Positions 33,635 through 42,816 of a stretch of 64,000 nucleotides of DNA are shown piece after piece; the first letter of the stretch is position 1; each line of letters opens with the position of its first letter. Below the pieces are notes generated by a model. It made no database searches. It was not told where the DNA came from and saw nothing but the letters and a program-made list of their open reading frames with translations. The position numbers and the translations under genes were made by a program. Where the stretch lies: NCBI GenBank assembly GCA_017303895.1, contig JAFLBF010000002.1, positions 62,001-126,000 of the forward strand, written 5' to 3'. This stretch comes from Bacteroidota bacterium (lineage in GTDB: Bacteria; Bacteroidota; Bacteroidia; 2-12-FULL-35-15).

Positions 33635-35863
33635 ATGAAAACAGACATTTTTAAAAATTTAAAATACGATATCCCATCAAGTCTGGTGGTTTATTTGGTT
33701 GCTCTTCCTTTATGTTTAGGGATAGCATTAGCTTCAGGCGCTCCGTTGCTATCAGGAATAATTTCAGGAATCATAGGAGGAGTAATTGTTGGATTCTTCA
33801 GTGGATCGCAAACCAGCGTAAGTGGTCCGGCAGCCGGTCTTGCTGCAATAGTGCTTGCCTCCATAACTAAACTCGGAGGTTTTGAAGTTTTTTCAACAGC
33901 ACTTTTATTAGCAGGTTTGTTGCAGTTAATTGGTGGACTATTAAAAGGAGGATTTATTGCTAATTACATTCCATCAAATGTAATTAAAGGGCTATTGGCT
34001 GCAATTGGAATTTTACTCATTTTAAAACAGATTCCTCATGCATTAGGTTACGATACGGATCATGAAGATGTTTTTGCATTTACTCAACCAAATGGAGAGA
34101 ATACGTTTTCGCATCTTTTTGGAAGCGCTTCACATCTTAATATAGGATCGGTTGTTATTAGTGTTATCGGTATTCTGTTATTGTTTTTTTGGGACAAGAC
34201 ACCCTTAAGAAAAATTAAATTTTTACCGGCTTCATTATTCGTTGTCGCTGTCAGCATGGGATTGAATGAACTTTTTCGCGTGCTTCTTCCTGCCTTTTAT
34301 GTTGAAGGACATCATTTAGTGAACTTACCGGCAACCGATATTTGGAAATTGCTTGAAATAAAATTACCCACACTCTCCGCTATTGCTAATTATGAAGTAT
34401 GGGTTGTGGCATTCACCATCGCAATAGTTGCTTCATTAGAAACGATGCTGAATTTAGAAGCAGTTGACAACATAGATCCTCATAAAAGAGAATCTCCCCC
34501 TAACAAAGAATTGGTTGCTCAGGGTCTTGGAAACATGGTTGCCGGTGTTTTAGGTGGAATACCTGTAACATCTGTAATTGTGAGAAGCTCGGTAAACCTT
34601 GATGCGGGAGCTAAAACCAAAGCATCCGCCATTTTGCATGGTGTGATGTTGTTTTTCAGCATTTTAATGCTTACACCTTTTTTAAATAAAATTCCTTTGG
34701 CCGCTTTAGCTGCCATATTGATTATGACAGGCTATAAATTGGCAAAAATTAAATTGTTCAAAGATATGTATCATAAGGGATGGAATCAATTCATTCCCTT
34801 TATTGTTACCATAGCAGGCATCCTATTTACAGACTTGTTAATAGGGATTTTAATCGGGTTAGCAGTGGGCATTTTTTATCTTCTCAGAAGTAATTTCAGA
34901 AATCCATTTACCTTAGAGAAGCAGGCGATTTATACGAATGAAACCATTCGTATAGAATTACCCAGTCAGGTTTCATTTTTAAACAAAGCAACAATAAAAG
35001 AAACACTATGGAGTATCCCTGAAAAATCAAAAGTTATTATTGACGGAAGTAAAACCGATTATATCGATAATGATATTCTGGAAGTTTTAGAGGATTTTAA
35101 AACGATTGTTGCCCCTGAAAGAAACATACAACTCAATATGGTGGGACTGAAAAAAGAATACCTTCTAACCGATCATATTCAGTTTATAAACGTATTAGAT
35201 AAACAAACACAAAAAGAATTAACACCGGAAAAGATTTTGAATCTTTTGAAAGAAGGCAATAATCGCTTCATTAAGGGTAAATGGTCAAAAAAAGAACTTA
35301 AACATCAGGTAGATGCCACTTCATCAGGGCAATACCCAATGGCTGTTATATTAAGTTGCATTGATTCAAGAATAACCCCCGAAGTGGTATTTGACAGCAA
35401 CCTTGGCGATTTGATTTCAGTACGTATTGCCGGAAATATCATAAATAACGAAATTATAGGAAGTATGGAACTTTCGCATAAAGAAATAGGCACTAAGCTA
35501 ATTGTAGTAAAGGGGCATGCAAACTGCGGAGCCATAAATGCCGCAATTCACGAAATTAAAGGTGGATATATTGAACGTATTACTCAAAAAATTAAACCTT
35601 CAATTGATAAGGCTATTAAATTGCATGACGATAAAAATTTACAAAATAACTTGTTAGAAGATACCTGCCGTTTAAATATTCAGAATTCAGTATATGAAAT
35701 TTTAAAAACAAGCCAATACATTACTGGGCAAATTAGTGAAGGCAAGTTAGGTATAGTGTCAGCATATTATGATACAAGAACAGGAAATGTGAATTTTGGT
35801 GATTTAATTGCATCTAAAGAGAAATTAGAAAAAACAATCTCAATGACAGATAGCGGAAATTAA
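33635..35863 (+). CDS. SulP-family anion transporter fused to a beta-carbonic anhydrase
   Basis: 742 aa. Residues about 1-425: SulP transporter with 10-12 helices (VALPLCLGIALASGAPL, GSQTSVSGPAAGLAAIVLAS). Residues about 430-520: STAS-like domain (VIIDGSKTDYIDND). Residues about 535-742: beta-carbonic anhydrase with zinc ligands C575, H628, C631 and the Asp/Arg dyad D577/R579 in CIDSR, and GHANCGA. Such fusions are taken to move bicarbonate and interconvert it with CO2. Unusually the segment after the active site resembles the separate protein encoded next (35875). Housekeeping genes are absent nearby, so it came with the element. Confidence 0.9.
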   Translation: MKTDIFKNLKYDIPSSLVVYLVALPLCLGIALASGAPLLSGIISGIIGGVIVGFFSGSQTSVSGPAAGLAAIVLASITKLGGFEVFSTALLLAGLLQLIGGLLKGGFIANYIPSNVIKGLLAAIGILLILKQIPHALGYDTDHEDVFAFTQPNGENTFSHLFGSASHLNIGSVVISVIGILLLFFWDKTPLRKIKFLPASLFVVAVSMGLNELFRVLLPAFYVEGHHLVNLPATDIWKLLEIKLPTLSAIANYEVWVVAFTIAIVASLETMLNLEAVDNIDPHKRESPPNKELVAQGLGNMVAGVLGGIPVTSVIVRSSVNLDAGAKTKASAILHGVMLFFSILMLTPFLNKIPLAALAAILIMTGYKLAKIKLFKDMYHKGWNQFIPFIVTIAGILFTDLLIGILIGLAVGIFYLLRSNFRNPFTLEKQAIYTNETIRIELPSQVSFLNKATIKETLWSIPEKSKVIIDGSKTDYIDNDILEVLEDFKTIVAPERNIQLNMVGLKKEYLLTDHIQFINVLDKQTQKELTPEKILNLLKEGNNRFIKGKWSKKELKHQVDATSSGQYPMAVILSCIDSRITPEVVFDSNLGDLISVRIAGNIINNEIIGSMELSHKEIGTKLIVVKGHANCGAINAAIHEIKGGYIERITQKIKPSIDKAIKLHDDKNLQNNLLEDTCRLNIQNSVYEILKTSQYITGQISEGKLGIVSAYYDTRTGNVNFGDLIASKEKLEKTISMTDSGN

Positions 35864-35874
35864 AATTGAGTAAT

Positions 35875-36162
35875 ATGGATATAACTGCATATATAACCGG
35901 AAAAATTAAACCTTCTATTGAAAAGGCAAAGTTAATACAAACTGATAAGGATACTAATTTAACAGAAAATACTTGTCTATTAAATATGCAAAATTCCGTA
36001 AATAAAATTTTAGAAAAAAGCAGTTCTGTTTGTGAGCAAATCAGCAACGAAAAATTAGGCATTGTGTCAGCCTATTATAATACTACTACGGGAAAAGTTA
36101 GATTTGATAACTTAATAGCATCTGAAGAAAATTTAGCTGAAACTTTACACGGGAATGAATGA
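35875..36162 (+). CDS. Duplicated C-terminal piece of the carbonic anhydrase domain
   Basis: 95 aa from ATG 35875, 12 bp after the SulP-CA stop. It aligns by eye over its length with the last 80-90 residues of that protein: KIKPSIEKAK versus KIKPSIDKAI, NTCLLNMQNSVNKIL versus DTCRLNIQNSVYEIL, KLGIVSAYYNTTTGKV versus KLGIVSAYYDTRTGNV, LIASEENL versus LIASKEKL. It lacks all zinc ligands, so it cannot be an enzyme; it may oligomerise with or regulate the parent, or be a duplication remnant kept open. Its stop overlaps the next start (ATGA). Confidence 0.8.
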   Translation: MDITAYITGKIKPSIEKAKLIQTDKDTNLTENTCLLNMQNSVNKILEKSSSVCEQISNEKLGIVSAYYNTTTGKVRFDNLIASEENLAETLHGNE

Positions 36163-36530
36163 AAATACTGAATAATATATTACTTATGATTATGCTGGTT
36201 ATAGGTAATTCTGTTTTGCCACAAACCCAAACAGAAATCCATAAGGATGCTCTGCCCGAGGAGGTAAAGGAGCATCTACATAAAAAGTATAAAAATTGTT
36301 CGGTTGTAAATATTGTTAAAATTACCTTCCACAGCGGAATTAGAATTTACAAGTTGGAAGCTCATAAAAAAATAAACAGAAACAGGAGTACAATTGAAAA
36401 TATATATTATTTAACTTATGATACTAAAGGAAAACTGATATTAAAAATAAAAGACAGAAAAACCTATTATGCTAATTCACCACCTTCAAAAATGCAACCC
36501 TCAACCGGTGGTTATAGGTATAGACATTAA
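36159..36530 (+). CDS. Exported PepSY-like small protein, second copy
   Basis: 123 aa with signal peptide (to about LPQ), followed by the same plan as the protein at 31602: DALPEEVKEHLHKKYKNCSVVNI, YKLEAHKKI, YYLTYDTKGKLILK. The tail is shorter in His (GYRYRH). Coupled by ATGA overlap to the carbonic-anhydrase-like piece, as the first copy is to the zinc-ribbon gene. Confidence 0.7.
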   Translation: MKILNNILLMIMLVIGNSVLPQTQTEIHKDALPEEVKEHLHKKYKNCSVVNIVKITFHSGIRIYKLEAHKKINRNRSTIENIYYLTYDTKGKLILKIKDRKTYYANSPPSKMQPSTGGYRYRH

Positions 36531-36601
36531 CCAAATCCATAAATAAACAATATGAAAAAAATCACAATACTGTAAAACTCATACCTCATAAATTTTGAAA
36601 A

Positions 36602-37078
36602 ATGATGATTGATATAAAAATCGAATTAATATTTGTTGCAAAACTTTTTGTTGCCTTTTTGCTTGGAGCATTTGTTGGGCTTGAAAGAGAAAGGCATGGA
36701 AGTCCTGCTGGTATAAGAACGTATGCTGCTGTATCTCTTGGCGCTGCTTTATTTACTCTTATAGGGCTTCATTCAAATGACACTACCTCAGCAGCCCGCA
36801 TAGCTGCAAATATCGTAACGGGCATAGGTTTTCTTGGAGCAGGCATTATTTATAAAGACAACACAAAAGGTTTTACTCACGGATTAACTACGGCATCAAC
36901 CATTTGGGCAACAGCAGCTATTGGAGTGGCTGTGGCTTATTCAATGTTTATTGTTGCGGTTGCTTCAGCAGTTGCTATTTATTTTCTGCTTTCACTGCAT
37001 CACTTTCAATGGTACGTTAGAATTAAAATGAAATGGGAAATCAAGAATAATCATAAACATGGTGACGATAATGAATAA
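36602..37078 (+). CDS. MgtC/SapB family membrane protein
   Basis: 158 aa, membrane domain only: four helices with LLGAFVGLERERHGSPAGIRTYAAVSLGAALF and the GIGFLGAGIIYKDNTKGFTHGLTTASTIWATAAIGVA signature; the C-terminal ACT-like domain of longer MgtC proteins is absent. Members affect magnesium homeostasis and ATP synthase in enterobacteria; the role of short Bacteroidota forms is unclear. A second ATG at 36605 is possible. Confidence 0.9.
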   Translation: MMIDIKIELIFVAKLFVAFLLGAFVGLERERHGSPAGIRTYAAVSLGAALFTLIGLHSNDTTSAARIAANIVTGIGFLGAGIIYKDNTKGFTHGLTTASTIWATAAIGVAVAYSMFIVAVASAVAIYFLLSLHHFQWYVRIKMKWEIKNNHKHGDDNE

Positions 37079-37093
37079 CAACCCACATAAAGG

Positions 37094-37402
37094 ATGAATA
37101 GCAATAAAAAACCTGAGCAGTTAAAAGAGGGGATTCAGCAACTCAATGAGCGGCTTCAGAAGCTAAATTATGAAGCTCGGCAACTTAATCGTATAGCCGG
37201 AATCGGTAATAGTAAGGTTCCTATACTTAGTTATAAGATTCATAAACTCAACGATGGGGTTCAGGAGTTCAAGGTTGAGACAGAAAAGGACAATACTAAT
37301 GTAAAGATACTATATGATGAAATTCAAAAGCTAAATGATGAGGCTCAGAGGCTTGAACAAGAAGTTCAAAAGATCAAAAATAAATATTCCAACAAAAAAT
37401 GA
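37094..37402 (+). CDS. Small coiled-coil protein
   Basis: 102 aa, almost entirely heptad coiled coil with repeated KLNDEAQRLEQEVQKI-type units (IQQLNERLQKLNYEARQLN, IHKLNDGVQEFKVE, IQKLNDEAQRLEQEVQ). No signal peptide and no membrane helix. Gene lies 15 bp after mgtC; the next ORF begins after a 4-bp gap. It may oligomerise with its neighbours' products; no family recognised. Confidence 0.6.
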   Translation: MNSNKKPEQLKEGIQQLNERLQKLNYEARQLNRIAGIGNSKVPILSYKIHKLNDGVQEFKVETEKDNTNVKILYDEIQKLNDEAQRLEQEVQKIKNKYSNKK

Positions 37403-37406
37403 AAAC

Positions 37407-37622
37407 ATGAAAAAAGCCTTCTTGCTTATTGCATCTTTTCTTTTGTTATCAGTTGTAATTTATTATGTGGATTATGCTGCTGATACTGACCATTTGGATT
37501 GCTTTGATAATAAAGTAAATCATATTTTAATTTTCTGTGGAGTAATGATTTTAGCCCTAATTACGATTATTTGTTTTTTGCTTTTTTACAAGTTTGACAA
37601 TGACAAAATTGAAAAAGAATAA
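37407..37622 (+). CDS. Small two-span membrane protein
   Basis: 71 aa from ATG 37407 (an overlapping longer frame from 37335 is rejected). Membrane helices about 3-20 and 38-58, short loop YAADTDHLDCFDNKVNH between them with Asp, His and one Cys, and a short Lys/Glu tail. Follows the coiled-coil gene by 4 bp. Unknown family. Confidence 0.6.
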   Translation: MKKAFLLIASFLLLSVVIYYVDYAADTDHLDCFDNKVNHILIFCGVMILALITIICFLLFYKFDNDKIEKE

Positions 37623-37776
37623 AATGACAACTATTAAATAGATGACCATTTTTCAAAAAGGCAATATTAAAATTTTAGTAACACTCCGCAGAGCAATCTT
37701 GTTTTCTTTGAAATTTTATGCTGTTTATAAAAGCTAACCCTTAAAACAAATTAACCAATTAATTTAAAAATAATAA

Positions 37777-39810
37777 ATGAAAAATACCAATCCCAATCAT
37801 AAGCATACCTACGATGCACAAGGCAATATAACCTGTTGTACACTGGAAGAGAAAATCTATGCCAAAGCCAATGCTGCGGAATTGATTAAACCCAAACATC
37901 AGCACACGGAGGGCGATGGGCACGATCATGAACATGAAAGCTCTGAAGGGCCAGGGTGGAAACAATACCTGCCTTTATTTATTAGTTTAATAATGCTTTT
38001 ATTGGGAATTGTATTTGACAACTACGTAAAAGCAGATTTCTTTAAAAACTATGTACGCTTGGTTTGGTACGTAATTGCATACCTGCCGGTCGGTATTCCG
38101 GTAATAAAAGAAGCCGTACAAGCGATACGCAAAGGAGAATTTTTCACAGAGTTTTTTCTTATGAGCCTTGCAACTATTGGTGCATTCGGTATAAAAGAAT
38201 ATCCTGAAGGCGTGGCCGTAATGTTGTTCTATGCTATTGGAGAGCTATTCCAGTCCGCAGCCGTTAATCGTGCCAAGCGGAGTATAAAAGCCTTACTTGA
38301 TATACGCCCGGACAAAGCCATCGTATTGCGTAATGGAACACTAACAGAAGTTGCACCTGATACAGTAAAGGTTGGAGAAACCATACAAGTAAAAGCCGGA
38401 GAAAAAGTAGCATTGGATGGTCTCATGCAATCGCCAGGAAGTTCATTTAATACCGCTGCTTTAACAGGTGAAAGTAAACCGAATACAATTAAGCAGGGTG
38501 AAACAGTTCTTGCAGGAATGATTAATCTCGATAAGGTTGTAGAAATAAAAGTTTCAAAAATATTTGCAGAAAGTTCACTTGCACGGATTTTAGATATGGT
38601 GCAAAACGCCACTTCACGCAAAGCAAAAACAGAATTATTCATTCGTAAATTCTCAAAAATATATACTCCGATAGTAGTGTTATTAGCCTTGCTATTAACC
38701 TTTGTTCCTTACTTCTTTGTAGAGCAGTATGTGTTTTCACAATGGCTGTATCGTGCGCTCATCTTCCTGGTTATCTCCTGCCCTTGTGCATTGGTAATTT
38801 CTATTCCTCTCGGATACTTCGGAGGCATAGGAGCTGCATCAAGAAATGGTATTTTGTTTAAAGGTTCCAATTATCTTGATCTAATGACAAAGATAAATAC
38901 CATTGTAATGGATAAAACAGGGACGCTAACCAAAGGTGTTTTCAAAGTCCAAGAGGTGAATGCGATAAGCCTTTCAGAAGATGAATTTGTTGCAATAGTT
39001 GCTGCCATAGAATCTCAATCAACTCATCCAATCGCAAAAGCCATTGTTGAATATGCAGACGGAAAAGATAAAAATATTCAGGTAAGCAATGTAGAAGAAA
39101 TTTCAGGACATGGATTAAAAGGAATTTTTAAAGGCTCAGAAGTATTGGCAGGAAATGCAAAGTTGCTTAAAAAATTTAATGTCCCTTATCCGGCAGAAGT
39201 AGATGCGATTACAGATACAATTGTAGTTGCTGCAATAAACAACCAATATGCCGGGTATATTACCATAGCTGATGAATTAAAAGAAGATGCCAAGGAAGCC
39301 GTTTCGCAGATGCACCAAACGATTTCAAAAATAGTAATGCTTTCAGGAGACAAACAAAGTGTTGTAGATAAAGTGGCAAAAGAATTAAACATTGTAAATG
39401 CGTATGGCAGTTTATTACCTGAACAAAAAGTACAGAAAGTAGAAGACCTGAAAAAGGAAAGTCATCGCGTTATCGCTTTCGTTGGGGATGGAATAAACGA
39501 TGCTCCCGTTCTTGCTTTAAGTGATGTAGGCATAGCTATGGGCGCTCTGGGTAGTGATGCAGCAATTGAAACTGCGGATGTCATCATACAAACCGATCAA
39601 CCTTCAAAAATTATTACTGCTATTAAAATCAGCAAGGCTACCCAACGGATTGTGTGGCAGAATATAGTATTAGCATTTGGTGTAAAAGTTATTGTATTAG
39701 CTCTAGGTGCAGGAGGACTTACTACTATGTGGGAAGCAGTATTCGCTGATGTTGGTGTAGCATTGTTGGCAATATTAAATGCCGTGAGAATACAAAAAAT
39801 GAACTTTTAG
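37777..39810 (+). CDS. P1B-type heavy-metal ATPase with His-rich N-terminus
   Basis: 677-aa inner-membrane pump exporting metal to the periplasm at the cost of ATP. Motifs: CPC in the metal-site helix (C335, P336, C337 of SCPCALV), phosphorylation site DKTGT at D379, GDGINDAP near 575, and the K..D region of helix M8 at the end (VKVIVLALGAGGLTTMWEAVFADVG). This CPC plus AD-type ending fits the Zn/Cd/Pb class (ZntA/CadA). It lacks an N-terminal HMA domain; instead the first 55 residues have NHKHTYD, NITCCTLEE and KHQHTEGDGHDHEHE. Confidence 0.93.
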   Translation: MKNTNPNHKHTYDAQGNITCCTLEEKIYAKANAAELIKPKHQHTEGDGHDHEHESSEGPGWKQYLPLFISLIMLLLGIVFDNYVKADFFKNYVRLVWYVIAYLPVGIPVIKEAVQAIRKGEFFTEFFLMSLATIGAFGIKEYPEGVAVMLFYAIGELFQSAAVNRAKRSIKALLDIRPDKAIVLRNGTLTEVAPDTVKVGETIQVKAGEKVALDGLMQSPGSSFNTAALTGESKPNTIKQGETVLAGMINLDKVVEIKVSKIFAESSLARILDMVQNATSRKAKTELFIRKFSKIYTPIVVLLALLLTFVPYFFVEQYVFSQWLYRALIFLVISCPCALVISIPLGYFGGIGAASRNGILFKGSNYLDLMTKINTIVMDKTGTLTKGVFKVQEVNAISLSEDEFVAIVAAIESQSTHPIAKAIVEYADGKDKNIQVSNVEEISGHGLKGIFKGSEVLAGNAKLLKKFNVPYPAEVDAITDTIVVAAINNQYAGYITIADELKEDAKEAVSQMHQTISKIVMLSGDKQSVVDKVAKELNIVNAYGSLLPEQKVQKVEDLKKESHRVIAFVGDGINDAPVLALSDVGIAMGALGSDAAIETADVIIQTDQPSKIITAIKISKATQRIVWQNIVLAFGVKVIVLALGAGGLTTMWEAVFADVGVALLAILNAVRIQKMNF

Positions 39811-39848
39811 ATAAATTATCAAATCTTAATCCTTTTAAAAAAGTAATC

Positions 39849-40202
39849 ATGAAAAAAAAACTAATAACAACATTTACCTCAACTTGTTTTGTCTTCATGT
39901 TAACAGGAATTATGTCCTGTAAAAAGACAGATTCTGGAACGCCTGGCGAAAATGAAATATTCTTATTATATAAAAGGTTTAACCCAACATCATTAACAAT
40001 AAAAAAAGGCACAACAGTCACTTTTACAAATAAGGATAATGCAAATCATTCCGCAAGTTCAAATATCAATTTATTTGATAGCGGGAAGATAAAAAACAAT
40101 CAATCTTTTACACACACATTTAATGATGTGGGAACTTATAATTTCTACTGCAATTATCATTCAACCAATCAGCAGGAACAAGGGACTATAATTGTGCAAT
40201 AA
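39849..40202 (+). CDS. Cupredoxin-domain lipoprotein
   Basis: 117 aa: lipobox GIMSC (Cys about 24), then a small beta-sandwich of plastocyanin/pseudoazurin type (KKGTTVTFTNKDNANHSASS, FNDVGTYNFYCNYHSTNQ). Copper ligands visible: His in NHSAS, Cys and His in FYCNYH. The usual axial Met after the His is missing (Asn at its place), so the site may be three-ligand or blue-copper-like without Met. Extracytoplasmic copper binding or electron transfer is likely. Follows the P-type ATPase by 38 bp. Confidence 0.85.
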   Translation: MKKKLITTFTSTCFVFMLTGIMSCKKTDSGTPGENEIFLLYKRFNPTSLTIKKGTTVTFTNKDNANHSASSNINLFDSGKIKNNQSFTHTFNDVGTYNFYCNYHSTNQQEQGTIIVQ

Positions 40203-40256
40203 ATAACGGGTAATGTCATTATTTAATGTTTATCATTCATATAAAAATTTAATCCT

Positions 40257-40943
40257 ATGAGGGCAACTAAAAAACATACGCACCATTGGTCAGAAAAATT
40301 AACAGGCCCAAAGAAAGTGGTCATTAGTTTGGTATTGGCGGCCTCAGTGTATGTAATAAGTTACCTCCTTAAAACAGAAATAAGTAATAGATTCATTTTG
40401 AGTTGGGATATGTTTTGCATTTCAATGATCCTGTTCAGCTGGATTTTATTTATTACAACTAATTCAGATGATCTTTGCCGTGTAGTTGAAAAACAGGACG
40501 ATGGACTTAAGATAATTTTTGCAATTGTTCTCATCGCTGTATCTTTTAGCATTTTGGGCACACTGGCACTGTTAGTTGAACAAAATAAAACAATGGTAAA
40601 TAAAATTTGGCACACCATTATTTCGTTATCGCCCGTGCTTCTTTCATGGACATTATTGCATACAATGTTCACCATAAGATATGCACACTTGTATCACGAT
40701 CATAATTTACTAGGCACTGGCAGTCAGGTAGGCGGTATCGAGTTTCCAAGCAAAGAAGCTCCTGATTATCTTGACTTTGCTTATTTTTCTTTTGTTATAG
40801 GTATGACATTTCAGGTCTCAGACGTGAAAGTAAGCTCGCGTGCCATAAGAAGATTTGTGCTTATGCACAGTTTAATTTCTTTCGTTTTTAACACAATTAT
40901 TGTAGCATTAACCATCAATACTCTTGCAGGCCTAAAGGAATAA
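40257..40943 (+). CDS. DUF1345 membrane protein
   Basis: 228 aa with 5-6 membrane helices (about 20-38, 48-65, 75-95, 100-125, 165-185, 200-225). Conserved family parts visible: LILSW.MFC, LLHTMFTIRYAHLYHDHN, GGIEFP....PDYLDFAYFSFVIGMTFQVSDVKVSS. DUF1345 proteins are uncharacterised. Likely in the same transcript as the ATPase and cupredoxin genes. Confidence 0.88.
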   Translation: MRATKKHTHHWSEKLTGPKKVVISLVLAASVYVISYLLKTEISNRFILSWDMFCISMILFSWILFITTNSDDLCRVVEKQDDGLKIIFAIVLIAVSFSILGTLALLVEQNKTMVNKIWHTIISLSPVLLSWTLLHTMFTIRYAHLYHDHNLLGTGSQVGGIEFPSKEAPDYLDFAYFSFVIGMTFQVSDVKVSSRAIRRFVLMHSLISFVFNTIIVALTINTLAGLKE

Positions 40944-41098
40944 ATAAAATAAAACAGGATAATGACTTTAACATCTTCATACATAATTTAGTATGAATAA
41001 TAATGTAAAAAAATAAATTAGTTAAAAAAATGAAGAATAAAGTGTAAATACAGACACTGTTTCTTACTTTTATACTGGATTAATTAAACGTTAACAAA

Positions 41099-42289
41099 AT
41101 GAAGAAGACAAAATCCTTAATCTTACTTTTACTTGTTTCTATTGCAACAATTAATGCACAAAACCCACTTGTGCAAAGTTTATTGAACGATGTGCAACTT
41201 GACTCACTAACTAATTTTGTAAAACAACTATCAGGTGAAAATGCTGTAATCATTAATGGTGTAACTGACACTATTAAGTCAAGACAATATCAGCAACCGG
41301 GGAATGAAAAGGCTTTTCAATTTATGAAACAAGAATTTATTCGTTATGGTTATCAAATAGATTCTTTTGCTTTTAATACCGATGGAAAAAATTTATTTGC
41401 CATTAAAACAGGATATAAATATCCTAACCGAAGATTTATGTTAGGGGCGCATTATGATAATTGGCCACTAACCACCATTGCCCCGGGCGCAGATGATAAT
41501 GCAAGCGGTTCTGCAACTGTTTTGGAAGCAGGCAGGGTATTTGCAAATTATAGTTTTCCATACACTATTGTTTTTGCACTGTGGGATGAAGAAGAAGTCG
41601 GTTTATTAGGCAGCATAGCGTATGTACCTACTATTGGCTCAAACAATGATACACTAATGGGTTATGTAAACGCAGATATGCTCGGATGGGATAGCAATAA
41701 TGATTCGGTAGCGGATATTAACGTTCGTCAGGTTGCTAATTCGGTTACATTGCTTAATAAGGCACAGTTTTGCAACTCTGCGTATAATATTCAGCTTGGA
41801 TTACACATTGTGGATCCTGGTAATGGCTCAACCGATCATGCTCCTTTTTGGAATAATGGATATTCGGCCATCGGAATAGATGAAGAATATGATAACGACT
41901 TTAATCCCTTTTGGCATACCACGTCTGATTCTCTTGTAAAATTTAATTTGAGCTTTTACCAAAAATGCTCCAAGCTGGCTTATGCAACTATTGCTGAGTT
42001 TGCGTTAGATACACTTAATACTGTGGGTATTAAAGAAAACACCTTGGCTTCACAATTTCAGTTGTTTCCTAACCCATTTACTAAACAAATTACTATCCGT
42101 TCGGAAAGACCGGATCTATTGATAAGTGCAGTGGTTATTTCCGATTGTACCGGTCGCATCGTTTATGAAAGTCAAATCAATCACCAAGCTCCCACATTAT
42201 TGATATCAGAAAATTTAGAGAGAGGGATTTACTTTATAGAAGTGTTCACTTCCGAAAAATCATTTGTGAAAAAAATTATAAAACAATAA
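41099..42289 (+). CDS. M28-family metallopeptidase with T9SS sorting domain
   Basis: 396 aa. Signal peptide (to about INAQ, residue 20), then an aminopeptidase-type M28 domain: GAHYDNW (zinc His), GADDNASGSATVL (bridging Asp), LWDEEEVGLLGS (catalytic and zinc Glu), NADMLGWDSN (Asp) and DHAPFWNNGYSAIG (His). The C-terminal 80 residues are a T9SS type A domain (FQLFPNPFTKQITI, GIYFIEVFTSEKSFVKKIIKQ). An extracellular dizinc exopeptidase secreted by T9SS. It leads the run of metal-related exported proteins at 42292 onward (2-bp gap). Confidence 0.9.
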   Translation: MKKTKSLILLLLVSIATINAQNPLVQSLLNDVQLDSLTNFVKQLSGENAVIINGVTDTIKSRQYQQPGNEKAFQFMKQEFIRYGYQIDSFAFNTDGKNLFAIKTGYKYPNRRFMLGAHYDNWPLTTIAPGADDNASGSATVLEAGRVFANYSFPYTIVFALWDEEEVGLLGSIAYVPTIGSNNDTLMGYVNADMLGWDSNNDSVADINVRQVANSVTLLNKAQFCNSAYNIQLGLHIVDPGNGSTDHAPFWNNGYSAIGIDEEYDNDFNPFWHTTSDSLVKFNLSFYQKCSKLAYATIAEFALDTLNTVGIKENTLASQFQLFPNPFTKQITIRSERPDLLISAVVISDCTGRIVYESQINHQAPTLLISENLERGIYFIEVFTSEKSFVKKIIKQ

Positions 42290-42291
42290 AG

Positions 42292-42816
42292 ATGGCAAAA
42301 CTGCGATTTATTCTAAAATCAGTATTCATAATCGCCTTCACTATCATTTGTGTTCAGAAAGGATCCGCTCAGTTTTCCTGGGCAGAAATAGGGGTGGATG
42401 GCCTTACTTGTTCTGCCTGTACACGTTCGGTGGAAATGAATATCCGCAAACTTGATTTTGTGGACAGTGTGGCAATGAGCCTTGAAAATACGGAGGGTAA
42501 AATAACTTTTAAAGCAGGTAAAAAAGTGACTATTGAAAAAATAGCTCAGGCAGTTTTTGATGCTGGCTTTTCCGTTAGATACCTGAAAGCAAATTTTGTG
42601 TTTGATAACCTTACTATTTCTAATGGGTTTAACTGGACAAATGAAAATGAGCAGTATTGTTTTGTAAAAGCAGATAATAAAATACTGAATGGGGAAACTG
42701 TACTAATATTTATTGGTGAAAAATTTATGCCATCCAAACCCTACAAGACATGGAAAAAAAAGATAATAGAATGTTGCGGTGTGATTAAGAAAAAAATTTA
42801 TTACATTACAATATGA
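42292..42816 (+). CDS. Exported HMA-domain (heavy-metal-associated) protein
   Basis: 174 aa with a signal peptide (to about GSAQ, residue 27), so outside the cytoplasm, unlike most HMA chaperones. HMA domain at about 30-97 with the CxxC pair C40/C43 in GLTCSACTRS. A C-terminal extension of 75 residues (VFDNLTISNGFNW, LIFIGEKFMPSKPYKTWKKKIIECCG) is unfamiliar and carries a further CC. Coupled by ATGA to the outer-membrane protein gene that follows; the pair suggests a metal passing through the outer membrane. Confidence 0.85.
   Translation: MAKLRFILKSVFIIAFTIICVQKGSAQFSWAEIGVDGLTCSACTRSVEMNIRKLDFVDSVAMSLENTEGKITFKAGKKVTIEKIAQAVFDAGFSVRYLKANFVFDNLTISNGFNWTNENEQYCFVKADNKILNGETVLIFIGEKFMPSKPYKTWKKKIIECCGVIKKKIYYITI

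Noticed and set aside
36552-36575. Seven-codon ORF MKKITIL before mgtC
   Set aside because: Too short; looks like the start of a decayed signal peptide similar to that at 29909, without a continuing frame.
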